A stretch of 9,643 nucleotides of DNA from Nitrospiraceae bacterium (GCA_005793285.1 SXPO01000097.1:1-9643), one strand, 5' to 3'; shown: positions 1 through 6,832, numbered from the stretch's first letter. Notes: a model not told the origin generated them from the letters alone. Translations and numbers: made by a program.

Positions 1-184
1 CAAGGGCCGCTCTTTCTTTGCATGCAGTAACTACCCGAAATGCGAATTCTCGCTCTGGGACCGTCCTGTGCCGAAAACCTGTCCCACCTGCCAGGCGCCG
101 TTTCTGATTGAAAAGGTCAGCAAGCAAGCCGGCCGGAGCGTTCAATGCCGCAACGATGAATGCGGCTACCGCGAAGCGGGGTGA
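1..184 (+). CDS. topA: DNA topoisomerase I, C-terminal zinc-ribbon end (partial)
   Basis: Only the last 60 codons are present (frame begins at base 2, TGA at 182-184); the 5' part lies outside the window. The peptide begins KGRSFFACSNYPKC, the second half of a topoisomerase-type zinc finger in which the GR-x-F-x-x-CSNYPxC pattern is typical of bacterial TopA C-terminal repeats. A further zinc ribbon follows: CPTC, about 22 residues, then a C-x4-C pair (CRNDEC) just before the end. TopA relaxes negative supercoils in the cytoplasm; these C-terminal fingers bind single-stranded DNA and can contact RNA polymerase. The stop is followed by a 324-base gap, so it is probably the last gene of its own unit. 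A stand-alone topoisomerase-type zinc-finger protein cannot be excluded because the catalytic part is not visible, but full TopA is much more likely. Confidence 0.85.
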   Translation, partial: KGRSFFACSNYPKCEFSLWDRPVPKTCPTCQAPFLIEKVSKQAGRSVQCRNDECGYREAG

Positions 185-207
185 GCGGGTCAGTGGTGAG
201 GAGTGAG
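181..207 (+). repeat. Short GTGAG direct repeats after topA
   Basis: GTGAG occurs at 181-185 (overlapping the topA stop), 196-200 and 203-207, within a purine-rich stretch. It looks like low-complexity intergenic sequence. No function is implied by what is visible. Confidence 0.4.
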
Positions 208-381
208 TGGCGAGACCTATTGCCTGCCTGCTGAAGCAAGTTCATCATCAAGCCTGACCTATTCTTCGTTCGAAAACCTCACAGGCACGAGAAAAGATTT
301 GACAGCACATATGTAGAATTGACGCATTGACAGGAGCGCGTGCGAAGGTGCAACATATGGATTCTCTTGACTTAGAAAAAC

Positions 382-417
382 GCGCATGACACAGCGTGAT
401 GGCGATTGTCATTGCGC
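382..417 (+). promoter_or_regulatory. Bulged inverted repeat upstream of ferredoxin gene
   Basis: GCGCATGACA (382-391) pairs with TGTCATTGCGC (407-417) over ten base pairs, with T413 bulged and a 15-base loop. It has no T-tract, so it is not a standard intrinsic terminator. It could be a leader-RNA structure of the ferredoxin transcript, an operator, or the processed 3' end of the topA transcript. The pairing is directly visible; the role is not. Confidence 0.4.
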
Positions 418-465
418 CTCGTGGTTCATCAAGGGTGTGTTGCGGGCAATACGATCAAGATGACG

Positions 466-477
466 TGCGGCGCCGCA
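466..477. promoter_or_regulatory. 12-bp perfect palindrome before ferredoxin RBS
   Basis: TGCGGCGCCGCA is its own reverse complement and ends 17 bases before the AAGGAG ribosome binding site. Its symmetry suits a dimeric DNA-binding protein, but a GC-rich 12-bp palindrome can also arise by chance, and no regulator can be named. Confidence 0.3.
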
Positions 478-508
478 TTAAATTTCAGAGAATAAGGAGA
501 CCAGAATC

Positions 509-856
509 ATGGCATTGCTGATTACCGCTGAATGTATCAACTGTGGCGCCTGCCTGCCTGAATGTCCGAACGAAGCGATCTTCGAAACTCGCGGCGGCGC
601 GGAAGAGAAGGGACTCCATGTCGGCGACGGCCAAGGCATGGGAAACGATATTTACGTGATCGCGCATGACCGGTGCACCGAGTGTGTCGGCCATTTTGAC
701 GAACCGCAATGTTCGGCAGTGTGCCCGGTCGATAATTGCTGTATTTCTGACCCGGCATATCCGGAGAGCACCGATGTCTTGCTGGAACGGGCGAAGACCC
801 TCAATCCTGACAAGGCTATCGATCCGGCAAAAGTTTGGAGCGGCGTGCGGAACTGA
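509..856 (+). CDS. 2x[4Fe-4S] ferredoxin, YfhL/Alvin type
   Basis: A 115-residue soluble ferredoxin, a low-potential one-electron carrier in the cytoplasm. The first cluster motif is C9-x2-C12-x2-C15-x3-C19-P. The second is C56-x2-C59-x8-C68-x3-C72-P, and the eight-residue spacing inside it is the hallmark of the Allochromatium vinosum (Alvin)/YfhL group, which has unusually low potentials. The N-terminus MALLITAECINCGACLPEC and the CTECVGH segment match that group well. Residues about 27-46 form a Gly/Glu-rich stretch between the two clusters that is longer than in the usual 80-90 residue members, and the C-terminal tail (about 80-115) is charged. The ATG has AAGGAG nine bases upstream. In a Nitrospira-like host such ferredoxins would fit reductive TCA-cycle oxidoreductases, but no partner gene is present. 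It is flanked by its own terminator, so it looks monocistronic. Confidence 0.93.
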   Translation: MALLITAECINCGACLPECPNEAIFETRGGAEEKGLHVGDGQGMGNDIYVIAHDRCTECVGHFDEPQCSAVCPVDNCCISDPAYPESTDVLLERAKTLNPDKAIDPAKVWSGVRN

Positions 857-871
857 TCCTGCTGTTTCGAG

Positions 872-910
872 GCCCATACTATTCTCGCTTGCTAAGAGAA
901 TGGTATGGGC
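872..910 (+). terminator. Hairpin terminator after ferredoxin gene
   Basis: Arms GCCCATACTATTCTC (872-886) and GAGAATGGTATGGGC (896-910) pair over 15 bases with one G-U wobble and a 9-base loop. The stem starts 16 bases after the ferredoxin stop. Only TTT at 915-917 follows, so the U-tract is weak. The stem length and position still make a transcript end or 3'-stabilising hairpin likely. Confidence 0.7.
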
Positions 911-1133
911 ACCGTTTGGCTTGATGGTTCACCTACTGGGTGATACCGGACGCAATGCCGATGCCAGGCCGCTGTCCACTCCGCGGACGGTCAGACGTCC
1001 TCTTTGCTCATCACGACGGGTGGCTTAGCCGGAGAATAGGGGCCTCTTTTCGCCTCTTGTTTTCCACATCCATTCCCTTTACTCTCACCTGTTTCCATCG
1101 GCCTTACTCGATTACGGGGGAGTTTCGTCTGCG
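911..1133 (+). other. Leader region of the ccm operon, no clear promoter
   Basis: This stretch between the ferredoxin hairpin and ccmA should hold the ccm promoter, but I find no convincing -35/-10 pair. Visible items are an imperfect stem at 926-947, a 5-bp stem GGACG/CGTCC at 985-1000, and a pyrimidine-rich tract at roughly 1045-1110. GGGGGAG (1116-1122) precedes the ccmA ATG by 11 bases. Confidence 0.4.
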
Positions 1134-1754
1134 ATGTTGCAAGCAGTGGCATTGAGTTGCATGCGCGGGGAGCGCCGGCTGTTCGTCGATGTAAATGTCA
1201 CAGTAGAGCCAGGCACGTTGCTGACGGTGGTAGGGGAGAACGGGAGCGGGAAGACCAGTTTTCTCCGTATCCTGACCAGCCTATTGTCGCCTGAGGCGGG
1301 GGCGGTCCTCTGGCAGGGGCAGGATATTCGCCAGCTGAAGGAACAGTATTATGCTCAGCTTACCTATATCGGGCATCTGAACGGCGTGAAGGATGATCTG
1401 ACGCCGGTTGAAAATCTTATGGCCTCGGCTGGCTTAACTGGCGATCACCATTCAAACCCATTGGTGCAGGACGCCTTGGAGTCTGTCGGTCTCAAGCGAA
1501 TGGTGCATCGGCTTCCGACGAAAGTGTTGTCTCAGGGGCAACGGCGCCGTGTGGCGCTGGCTCGTCTTTGGCTCTCCACCCATCCTCTGTGGTTGTTGGA
1601 TGAACCATTCACCTCGTTGGATACGGCGTCGACCGCCTTGGTGACCGAGCGGTTGCAGTCGCATTTGCGGGGCGGGGGGCTGGCGGTGGTCGTGACTCAC
1701 CAGGAGGTGGCGTTGCCGTCGGATGTGATTCAGCGTCTGAGGCTGAACGGATGA
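1134..1754 (+). CDS. ccmA: Heme exporter ATP-binding subunit CcmA
   Basis: ATPase of the CcmABCD complex, which uses ATP hydrolysis on the cytoplasmic face to release holo-CcmE from CcmC/D during cytochrome c maturation. The 206-residue length is normal for CcmA. Visible ABC elements are Walker A GENGSGKT (34-41), the CcmA-typical YIGHLNGVKDDLT segment (78-90), the signature LSQGQRRRVALARL (132-145), Walker B with catalytic Glu LLDEP (154-158), the D-loop SLD (161-163) and the switch His in VTHQE (H189). The usual Q-loop Gln is absent from the YIGH segment, as I recall for many CcmA proteins. ATG at 1134 puts the first beta strand at the normal distance from Walker A. It is the first gene of the ccm operon, and its TGA overlaps the ccmB ATG by four bases (ATGA), implying coupled translation and a stoichiometric CcmA-CcmB pair. 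Confidence 0.95.
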   Translation: MLQAVALSCMRGERRLFVDVNVTVEPGTLLTVVGENGSGKTSFLRILTSLLSPEAGAVLWQGQDIRQLKEQYYAQLTYIGHLNGVKDDLTPVENLMASAGLTGDHHSNPLVQDALESVGLKRMVHRLPTKVLSQGQRRRVALARLWLSTHPLWLLDEPFTSLDTASTALVTERLQSHLRGGGLAVVVTHQEVALPSDVIQRLRLNG

Positions 1755-2434
1755 CTCGGCCCGGCATGTGGGATGCGCTGTGCGGGGTAGTGCGGCGGGA
1801 TCTGCTCCTGGCCATGCGACGCCGGTCGGATGCGGCGATGCCCGTCTTTTTTCTGGTCATCGTCGCCAGTCTGTTTCCGCTGGGCGTCGGTCCGGAGCCT
1901 GCGGTGCTACGGACGATCGGCCCCGGGGTGCTGTGGGTCGCGGCGTTGTTGGCCTGTCTGCTGTCGTTGGGACGGGTATTTACCGCCGATTATCTGGATG
2001 GTGTGCTGGAGCAGATGGTGTTGATTGCCCAGCCCCTGCCTGTTCTGGTCGTCGGGAAGGTCTTTGCGCACTGGGTGATCGCCGGGGTGCCGGTCGTCCT
2101 GCTCTCGCCGCTGCTGGGTATGCAATTCGGCCTGGATGGCGAGGCGGTGGCGGTGTTGGCCTTATCACTCTTGCTTGGGACGCCGACGTTGAGTATGATT
2201 GGAACGATCGGCGCCGCGCTGGTACTTGGTGTGCGCGGGAGCGGGCTTTTGGTCGCCCTCTTAGTGCTTCCCCTCTATGTTCCGGTGCTGATCTTTGGAG
2301 CCGGCGCCGTCGCGAGTAGTTTGGCGGGAGTCGGTGCCGAGGCCAATTTGTCGTTATTGGGAGCCTGTCTGGTGTTGTCGCTGTTTTTTGCGCCTTGGGC
2401 TACTGCCGCGGCGCTGCGTATTGCGTTGGAGTAG
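1751..2434 (+). CDS. ccmB: Heme exporter membrane subunit CcmB
   Basis: Integral membrane partner of CcmA in the ABC module of System I maturation; with CcmA it drives release of heme-loaded CcmE. The protein has 227 residues, about the family norm. After an N-terminal cytoplasmic stretch containing RRDLLLAMRRRSDAAMPVFF, which matches the conserved CcmB start, there are six hydrophobic segments at roughly 30-48, 60-78, 100-122, 130-155, 160-185 and 197-222. The LDGVLEQMVLIAQPLP region (about 82-97) is the characteristic CcmB loop. The start is fixed by the ATGA overlap with ccmA and a GAGG (1739-1742) eight bases upstream. ccmC follows after nine bases. Nothing suggests truncation. Confidence 0.93.
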   Translation: MTRPGMWDALCGVVRRDLLLAMRRRSDAAMPVFFLVIVASLFPLGVGPEPAVLRTIGPGVLWVAALLACLLSLGRVFTADYLDGVLEQMVLIAQPLPVLVVGKVFAHWVIAGVPVVLLSPLLGMQFGLDGEAVAVLALSLLLGTPTLSMIGTIGAALVLGVRGSGLLVALLVLPLYVPVLIFGAGAVASSLAGVGAEANLSLLGACLVLSLFFAPWATAAALRIALE

Positions 2435-2443
2435 CAGATTCTC

Positions 2444-3205
2444 GTGAGCGTTATGGGCATCAATTGGCTGAAGTATTCGGCGCCGCAAGCCTTCTATCCG
2501 CTGGCCGGAAAATTGATTCCGTGGTTTTCCATCGTGGCCGCGCTGGCCATCGCGGTCGGCCTCTATATCGGATTGCTCGTCGCGCCGACTGATTTCCAGC
2601 AGGGAGAATCGTACCGGATTATTTTCGTGCATGTGCCCGCCGCATGGATGTCCATGTTCCTCTACGTAGTCATGGCGCTATGGGCTGGGTTTGGCATGGG
2701 GTTGAATGCGCGGCTGTCGTTTATGATGGCCCAGGCCATCGCCCCCACCGGCGCGATGTTTACATTTCTGGCGCTGCTGACCGGCGCGATGTGGGGTAAA
2801 CCCACGTGGGGAGCCTGGTGGGTGTGGGATGCTCGACTGACCTCGGAGTTGATTCTCTTGTTTCAATACGCCGGCGTCATGCTGCTCCGCACATCGATCG
2901 ACGATCTGCGCCGCGCCGATCGGGCCAGCGGGGTATTTGCGTTGGTTGGCGTCGTCAACGTTCCCATTATCTATTTTTCAGTAAAGTGGTGGAACACGTT
3001 GCACCAAGGCGCGTCGGTCAGTATGACGGGGGGATCGAAAATGGCAGCCACGATGTTGACGGCGATGTTGCTGATGACGTTCGGTTTTTGGATGTACAGC
3101 ATGGCAGTGATTTTGTCCCGCTCGCGCTGCGTGATTCTCGAACGTGAGCAGCTCCTCTCCTGGAATAAGTCGGCTTCGACGCCGGAACCTGTGGAGGTGC
3201 GCTGA
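2444..3205 (+). CDS. ccmC: Heme handling protein CcmC
   Basis: Membrane protein that binds heme through a WWD domain and transfers it to CcmE on the periplasmic side. It has 253 residues. The WWD motif WGAWWVWDARLTSEL lies around residues 122-136 (WWVWD 125-129). The two heme-ligand histidines are H63 in HVPAAWM and H187 in WWNTLHQG. Six hydrophobic segments are predicted, and the order of conserved blocks matches E. coli CcmC as I recall it. I chose GTG at 2444, which has GGAG 12 bases upstream; ATG at 2453 would remove only three residues and cannot be ruled out. The C-terminal tail of about 25 residues is polar and presumably cytoplasmic. The stop TGA shares its A with the ccmD ATG. Confidence 0.95.
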   Translation: MSVMGINWLKYSAPQAFYPLAGKLIPWFSIVAALAIAVGLYIGLLVAPTDFQQGESYRIIFVHVPAAWMSMFLYVVMALWAGFGMGLNARLSFMMAQAIAPTGAMFTFLALLTGAMWGKPTWGAWWVWDARLTSELILLFQYAGVMLLRTSIDDLRRADRASGVFALVGVVNVPIIYFSVKWWNTLHQGASVSMTGGSKMAATMLTAMLLMTFGFWMYSMAVILSRSRCVILEREQLLSWNKSASTPEPVEVR

Positions 3206-3363
3206 TGTATTGGGGGAGTATGAGCGAGTTTTGGGCGATGGGGGGGTACGGCCTGTATGTCTGGACGTCCTACATCGTCACGGCGCTGTGTTTGGTGTGG
3301 GAAGTCCTCGCCCTGTGGCGCCGCCGCGCCGCCGCGGCCGCAGAAAATCGCGGCCTGCTATAG
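3205..3363 (+). CDS. ccmD: Small heme exporter subunit CcmD
   Basis: A 52-residue protein between ccmC and ccmE. Order and size fit CcmD, which stabilises the CcmC-CcmE interaction and is needed for release of holo-CcmE. It begins MYWGSMSEFWAMGGYGLYVW and continues as a single transmembrane helix (about 16-38, with SYIVTALCLVWEVLAL), then a basic RRR and an Ala-rich cytoplasmic tail. The FWxMGGYGxYVW block is the recognisable CcmD signature, and the helix followed by an Arg cluster is typical. GGAGG (3193-3197) lies seven bases before the ATG. The ATG overlaps the ccmC stop by one base (TGATG). The internal ATG at 3220 would shorten it by five residues and lacks an equally good RBS. Confidence 0.92.
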   Translation: MYWGSMSEFWAMGGYGLYVWTSYIVTALCLVWEVLALWRRRAAAAAENRGLL

Positions 3364-3372
3364 GAGTATCAG

Positions 3373-3843
3373 ATGACATCTCGACAGAAACGGTTTGGGT
3401 TCATCGGCTTGGGATTGGTTGTGCTGGGCGTGGCCACGGCGCTGATTTTGAACGCGTTTCAGAGCAATCTCGTCTTCTTTTTCACGCCGACACAAGTGTC
3501 AAGCGGCGAGGTTCCGAAGGGCCGGAGTTTCAGGATCGGGGGGATGGTTGAAGACCGCAGTCTCACCCGTGAGGGCGACGGCCTCACCGTTCATTTCGTG
3601 GTGACGGACACGGCCAAACGAGTGCCGGTCACCTATAAAGGGATTCTCCCGGATCTGTTCAAGGAAGGCAAAGGCGTCGTCGCGCAGGGACAGCTGGTGG
3701 CCGACGGCACGTTTGTCGCCAGCGAGGTGCTGGCGAAGCACGATGAAAACTACCTGCCGCCGGAAGCGGCTGAGGCGATGGCCAAGGCCAAAGCGGCAGG
3801 GGCGCAGGCACAGAGCAGCAGCACGCTGGTCGTTCAACCATAG
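3373..3843 (+). CDS. ccmE: Heme chaperone CcmE
   Basis: Periplasmic, membrane-anchored chaperone that takes heme from CcmC and passes it to CcmF, binding it covalently through a histidine. The 156 residues comprise a short cytoplasmic MTSRQKR, one transmembrane helix (about 8-27), a six-stranded OB-fold core (about 40-120) and a flexible Ala/Gln-rich tail. The heme attachment motif is [12 protein letters not shown] with H123, and Y127 as the expected axial ligand. The conserved [22 protein letters not shown] and GVVAQG blocks are all present. AGGAG at 3362-3366 lies six bases before the ATG and overlaps the ccmD stop. It uses the H-x3-Y version of the motif, not the archaeal/delta CxxxY version. 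Confidence 0.96.
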   Translation: MTSRQKRFGFIGLGLVVLGVATALILNAFQSNLVFFFTPTQVSSGEVPKGRSFRIGGMVEDRSLTREGDGLTVHFVVTDTAKRVPVTYKGILPDLFKEGKGVVAQGQLVADGTFVASEVLAKHDENYLPPEAAEAMAKAKAAGAQAQSSSTLVVQP

Positions 3844-3858
3844 TAGGACACCACCACA

Positions 3859-5850
3859 ATGATTCCTGAAATCGGTCATTTTGCTTTGATTCTCGCGCTC
3901 TGCGTGGCGCTTGTGCAGGGGATTCTCCCGATCTACGGCGCCGCCGTCGGTAACGCCGCACTGATGTCCCTGGCGAAACCAGCCGCCCGCCTCCAATTTC
4001 TCCTGATCCTCACCGCGTTTGGCTGCCTTGCCTATGCCTTCGCGGACAAAGATTTTTCCGTGCTGTACGTCGCATCGACCTCAAACTCCCAGTTGCCGCT
4101 CCATTACCGTCTGGCCGCCATCTGGGGAGCGCATGAAGGATCCCTGCTCTTGTGGACCTTCATCCTGACCCTGTGGATGTTTGCGGTGACACTTTTTTCT
4201 GCACATCTTCCAGAAGCCACACGGTCTCGGATTCTCGGCGTCATGGGTCTGGTGAGCGTGGGATTCCTCTTGTTTATGTTGACGGTGTCCAACCCGTTCG
4301 AACGGTTGATTCCTGCAGCTCCAGACGGGCGTGATCTCAATCCTCTCCTGCAGGATCCCGGCATGGTGATCCATCCGCCGATGCTCTATATGGGCTATGT
4401 CGGTTTCTCGGTCGCCTTCGCGTTTGCCATTGCTGCCTTGTTGGGGGGGAACCTTGATGCGGCCTGGGCCCGTTGGTCACGTCCTTGGACCACGGTCGCC
4501 TGGTGCTTTCTTACGGTCGGCATTGCGATGGGAAGCGGCTGGGCCTACTACGAACTCGGATGGGGAGGCGGGTGGTTTTGGGACCCGGTTGAGAACGCCT
4601 CATTCATGCCGTGGTTAGCCGGAACTGCGTTGGTCCATTCATTGGCTGTGACGGATAAGCGGGGCGGTTTCAAAGTGTGGACGGTGCTGTTGGCTATCAT
4701 GGCCTTCTCGCTGAGTCTGCTCGGAACCTTTCTTGTCCGATCCGGCGTGCTGACCTCTGTCCATGCATTTGCCACAGACCCGAAACGGGGCCTCTTCATC
4801 CTGGCCTTCCTGGCGATCGTCATCGGAGGGTCGTTGGCCTTGTACGCCTGGCGCGCTCCCAAAGTCGGGTTGGGCGGCAGCTTCGCGATGTTGTCGAGAG
4901 AAGGGATGCTGTTAGCCAACAACGTGTTATTGGTTGCCGCAATGGGCTCGGTGCTGTTGGGCACGCTCTACCCCTTGTTTTTAGACGCGCTGGACCTTGG
5001 GAAAATTTCTGTCGGACCTCCCTATTTTGATTCCGTCTTTGTTCCCTTGATGGTTCCAGCACTGTTTTTAATGGGGATCGGTCCGCTGGCTCAATGGAAG
5101 AAGGCGAATCTTCCCGATCTTGCGAAACGGTTGAAGTGGGCATTCGGAGTGAGTGTTGTGTCCGCGCTCACGTTACCGATTGTTCTGGGGAACTGGACGC
5201 CGCTGCTGAGCCTCGGCTTGCTCCTAGCCGTTTGGATTGTGACGACTGCAGTGGTGTCCTTGCGTGAGCGATTGACACATGTCACGGGGAATAGCCTCAT
5301 GGAGCGCTTGGCGTCGGTGCCCAGATCATACTGGGGGATGCTCGTGGCGCACTGTGGGATTGCTGTCTTTATCGTCGGCGTGACGATGGTGAAAGGCTTC
5401 GAATCCGAGAAGGATGTGCGGATGAATGTGGGTGAGACGGCAAGTATTGGCGACTATACGTTCCGATTCGACGGAACGCAGGATGTCATGGGCCCGAATT
5501 ATACGGCAGCGCGGGGGACGTTCCGTGTGAGCTATGACGGCAGCGAGACCACCGTGCTGTATCCGGAAAAACGGCGCTATCCCGTTCAAAATCAAATCAT
5601 GACCGAAGCCGCGATAGATCCCGGGTTGTTGCGCGACCTCTATGTGTCGTTGGGGGAGCCGCTCGACGACGGGGCTTGGAGTGTGCGGCTCTATCATAAG
5701 CCGTTCATCGATTGGATCTGGGGTGGATGTTTTATCATGGCGTTGGGCGGCGCACTGGCCATCAGTGATCGCCGGTATCGCATTGCATGGCACAAGCAAG
5801 AACCGGCTGTGCCTGCGCCCACGCGAGCGGCTAGGCGGAAAGTGGCATGA
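3859..5850 (+). CDS. ccmF: Cytochrome c heme lyase subunit CcmF
   Basis: Large polytopic membrane protein that with CcmH and CcmI attaches heme from CcmE to the CxxCH thiols of apocytochromes. Its 663 residues are normal for CcmF. The WWD domain reads GWGGGWFWDPVENASFMPWL, with W235, W239, W241 and D242. Likely heme-ligand histidines flank it: H172 in HPPMLYMGYVG and H260 in ALVHSLAVTDKRG. The early HYRLAAIWGAHEGSLLLW block (H82, H92) is also conserved. About 14-15 hydrophobic segments are spread over the chain. A large periplasmic domain (about 510-620) precedes the last helix, which contains FIDWIWGGCFIMALGG. AGGA at 3845-3848 is ten bases before the ATG. The stop overlaps the ccmG ATG by four bases. 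No frameshift or missing block is seen. Confidence 0.97.
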   Translation: MIPEIGHFALILALCVALVQGILPIYGAAVGNAALMSLAKPAARLQFLLILTAFGCLAYAFADKDFSVLYVASTSNSQLPLHYRLAAIWGAHEGSLLLWTFILTLWMFAVTLFSAHLPEATRSRILGVMGLVSVGFLLFMLTVSNPFERLIPAAPDGRDLNPLLQDPGMVIHPPMLYMGYVGFSVAFAFAIAALLGGNLDAAWARWSRPWTTVAWCFLTVGIAMGSGWAYYELGWGGGWFWDPVENASFMPWLAGTALVHSLAVTDKRGGFKVWTVLLAIMAFSLSLLGTFLVRSGVLTSVHAFATDPKRGLFILAFLAIVIGGSLALYAWRAPKVGLGGSFAMLSREGMLLANNVLLVAAMGSVLLGTLYPLFLDALDLGKISVGPPYFDSVFVPLMVPALFLMGIGPLAQWKKANLPDLAKRLKWAFGVSVVSALTLPIVLGNWTPLLSLGLLLAVWIVTTAVVSLRERLTHVTGNSLMERLASVPRSYWGMLVAHCGIAVFIVGVTMVKGFESEKDVRMNVGETASIGDYTFRFDGTQDVMGPNYTAARGTFRVSYDGSETTVLYPEKRRYPVQNQIMTEAAIDPGLLRDLYVSLGEPLDDGAWSVRLYHKPFIDWIWGGCFIMALGGALAISDRRYRIAWHKQEPAVPAPTRAARRKVA

Positions 5851-6374
5851 ATCGGTTCCTGTTGCCGCTATCCATTTTTGTCGTCGTGGTTGGATTTCTC
5901 GCGGTGGGGCTTAAACTCAACCCGCGGGAAATTCCGTCTCCCCTGGTGGGGAAGGCTGCACCGGACTTTTCTCAGCCCCAGCTCTATGATCGCGAGAAAG
6001 TGTTTTCTCCGGCAGACATGAAGGGGAAAGTGTGGCTGCTCAATTTTTGGGCTTCATGGTGTAGCGGTTGTAAGACCGAGCATCCGGTGCTGATGGAGTT
6101 GGCCAGGTCCGGGGAAGTGCCGATCTATGGCATGGATTATAAGGATCAGCCGGACGAAGCGATGACCTGGCTGAGGCAATGGGGGAATCCCTACTCGATT
6201 ATCGGGACGGACGATGTCGGACGAGTCGGCATCAATTTCGGAGTCTACGGAGTTCCCGAAACGTACGTCATCGATAAGCAGGGTGTGATCCGGTATAAGC
6301 AGATCGGGCCGTTGAATCCTGACGCAGTTTCTCAGAAAATTATCCCACTTGTGAAGCAGCTTGAATCACAATGA
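5847..6374 (+). CDS. ccmG: Thiol:disulfide oxidoreductase CcmG (DsbE-like)
   Basis: Membrane-anchored periplasmic thioredoxin that reduces disulfides in the maturation pathway (apocytochrome CxxCH or CcmH) so heme can be attached. The 175 residues consist of an uncleaved signal anchor (about 4-22) and a thioredoxin fold (about 36-172). The active site is WCSGC (W71, C72, C75). The cis-proline loop is YGVPET with P137, a strong marker of the CcmG/DsbE group. The acidic groove expected in the family includes D97 and E138. The CxxC interior is Ser-Gly instead of the more familiar Pro-Thr or x-Pro, so redox properties may differ. The start overlaps the ccmF stop (ATGA) and the end overlaps ccmH (ATGA), placing it firmly in the operon. 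ResA-type proteins are similar, but context decides for CcmG. Confidence 0.94.
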   Translation: MNRFLLPLSIFVVVVGFLAVGLKLNPREIPSPLVGKAAPDFSQPQLYDREKVFSPADMKGKVWLLNFWASWCSGCKTEHPVLMELARSGEVPIYGMDYKDQPDEAMTWLRQWGNPYSIIGTDDVGRVGINFGVYGVPETYVIDKQGVIRYKQIGPLNPDAVSQKIIPLVKQLESQ

Positions 6375-6832
6375 AATGGATCATACTCATCGTATTGTGT
6401 GTGTCCGGACCGGCTTGGGCCGGGGAAGCCAGGCCATTGGCCGATGATCCTGCCGCCGAGGCGCGACTCAAGCACCTCGCTGTCGAACTGCGATGCCTGG
6501 TCTGTCAAAATCAAACCCTGGCCGATTCCAACGCTCCGCTGGCGGAGGACCTCCGTCGAGAAGTTCGGGAGATGATCGCCAAGAATATGAGCGACAAAGA
6601 GATCATCGAGTTTCTTGTGTCGCGATACGGAGACTTTGTGCTGTATCGTCCGCCGTTAAAGGCCACGACCACGCTGCTGTGGGTGGGGCCGTTTGTTTTA
6701 TTGACGATCGGAGCCACGGCGCTGGTCATTACGTTGCGGCGTCGGGCGCACAAAGTCGTCGAGGTGGCGGTATCGGAGGAAGAGCATCGAAAGGTCGAAC
6801 AACTCATGGCAGAAGGAGGCAAGCGCTCATGA
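6371..6832 (+). CDS. ccmH: Cytochrome c maturation thiol protein CcmH (CycL type)
   Basis: Periplasm-facing membrane protein that takes part in apocytochrome thiol handling with CcmG and in the CcmF/CcmI ligation complex. The 153-residue chain has a signal peptide (1-17, likely cut after AWA), a three-helix domain with the LRCLVCQNQ motif (C42, C45), the downstream block DLRREVREMIAKNMSDKEI and the VSRYGDFVLYRPP segment. A transmembrane helix lies at about 103-122, followed by a short charged cytoplasmic tail. This is the short, separate form: the TPR half that is fused in E. coli CcmH is encoded by the next gene. Start and stop each form ATGA overlaps with ccmG and ccmI. Confidence 0.95.
   Translation: MKWIILIVLCVSGPAWAGEARPLADDPAAEARLKHLAVELRCLVCQNQTLADSNAPLAEDLRREVREMIAKNMSDKEIIEFLVSRYGDFVLYRPPLKATTTLLWVGPFVLLTIGATALVITLRRRAHKVVEVAVSEEEHRKVEQLMAEGGKRS

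Larger units (their letters stand above)
185..508. other. 324-base intergenic region between topA and ferredoxin gene
   Basis: No protein gene of normal size is supported here. It holds GTGAG repeats just after topA, four TTGAC pentamers within about 75 bases (299, 319, 327, 367), two copies of ACATATG (307-313 region and 353-359), a possible 10-codon leader ORF (357-389), a bulged hairpin (382-417) and a 12-bp palindrome (466-477). The ferredoxin Shine-Dalgarno AAGGAG is at 494-499. None of the TTGAC elements has a good -10 hexamer at 16-18 bases, so I cannot fix the promoter; the best candidate is TTGACA at 327-332 with a poor CAACAT at 351-356. Confidence 0.6.

Noticed and set aside
299..304. 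TTGACA as a -35 box for the ferredoxin gene
   Set aside because: The TAGAAT hexamer downstream is only 9 bases away, and nothing resembling a -10 is at 16-18 bases.
926..947. Imperfect hairpin after the ferredoxin terminator as a second terminator or ccm attenuator
   Set aside because: It has a bulge, a short stem and no T-tract; not distinguishable from chance.
666..1028. 120-codon + strand ORF overlapping the ferredoxin and its terminator
   Set aside because: Wrong frame within a clear ferredoxin, runs through a 15-bp hairpin, and the peptide is Arg-rich with no family resemblance.
5326..5799. 157-codon - strand ORF inside ccmF
   Set aside because: Antisense to a fully intact CcmF periplasmic domain, with no recognisable motif.
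6493..6828. Upstream extension of the ccmI frame (open from ATG 6493, giving 543 residues)
   Set aside because: The extension lies wholly inside ccmH, encodes Ser/Arg-rich residues with no CcmI similarity, and ATG 6829 has a strong RBS and ATGA coupling.
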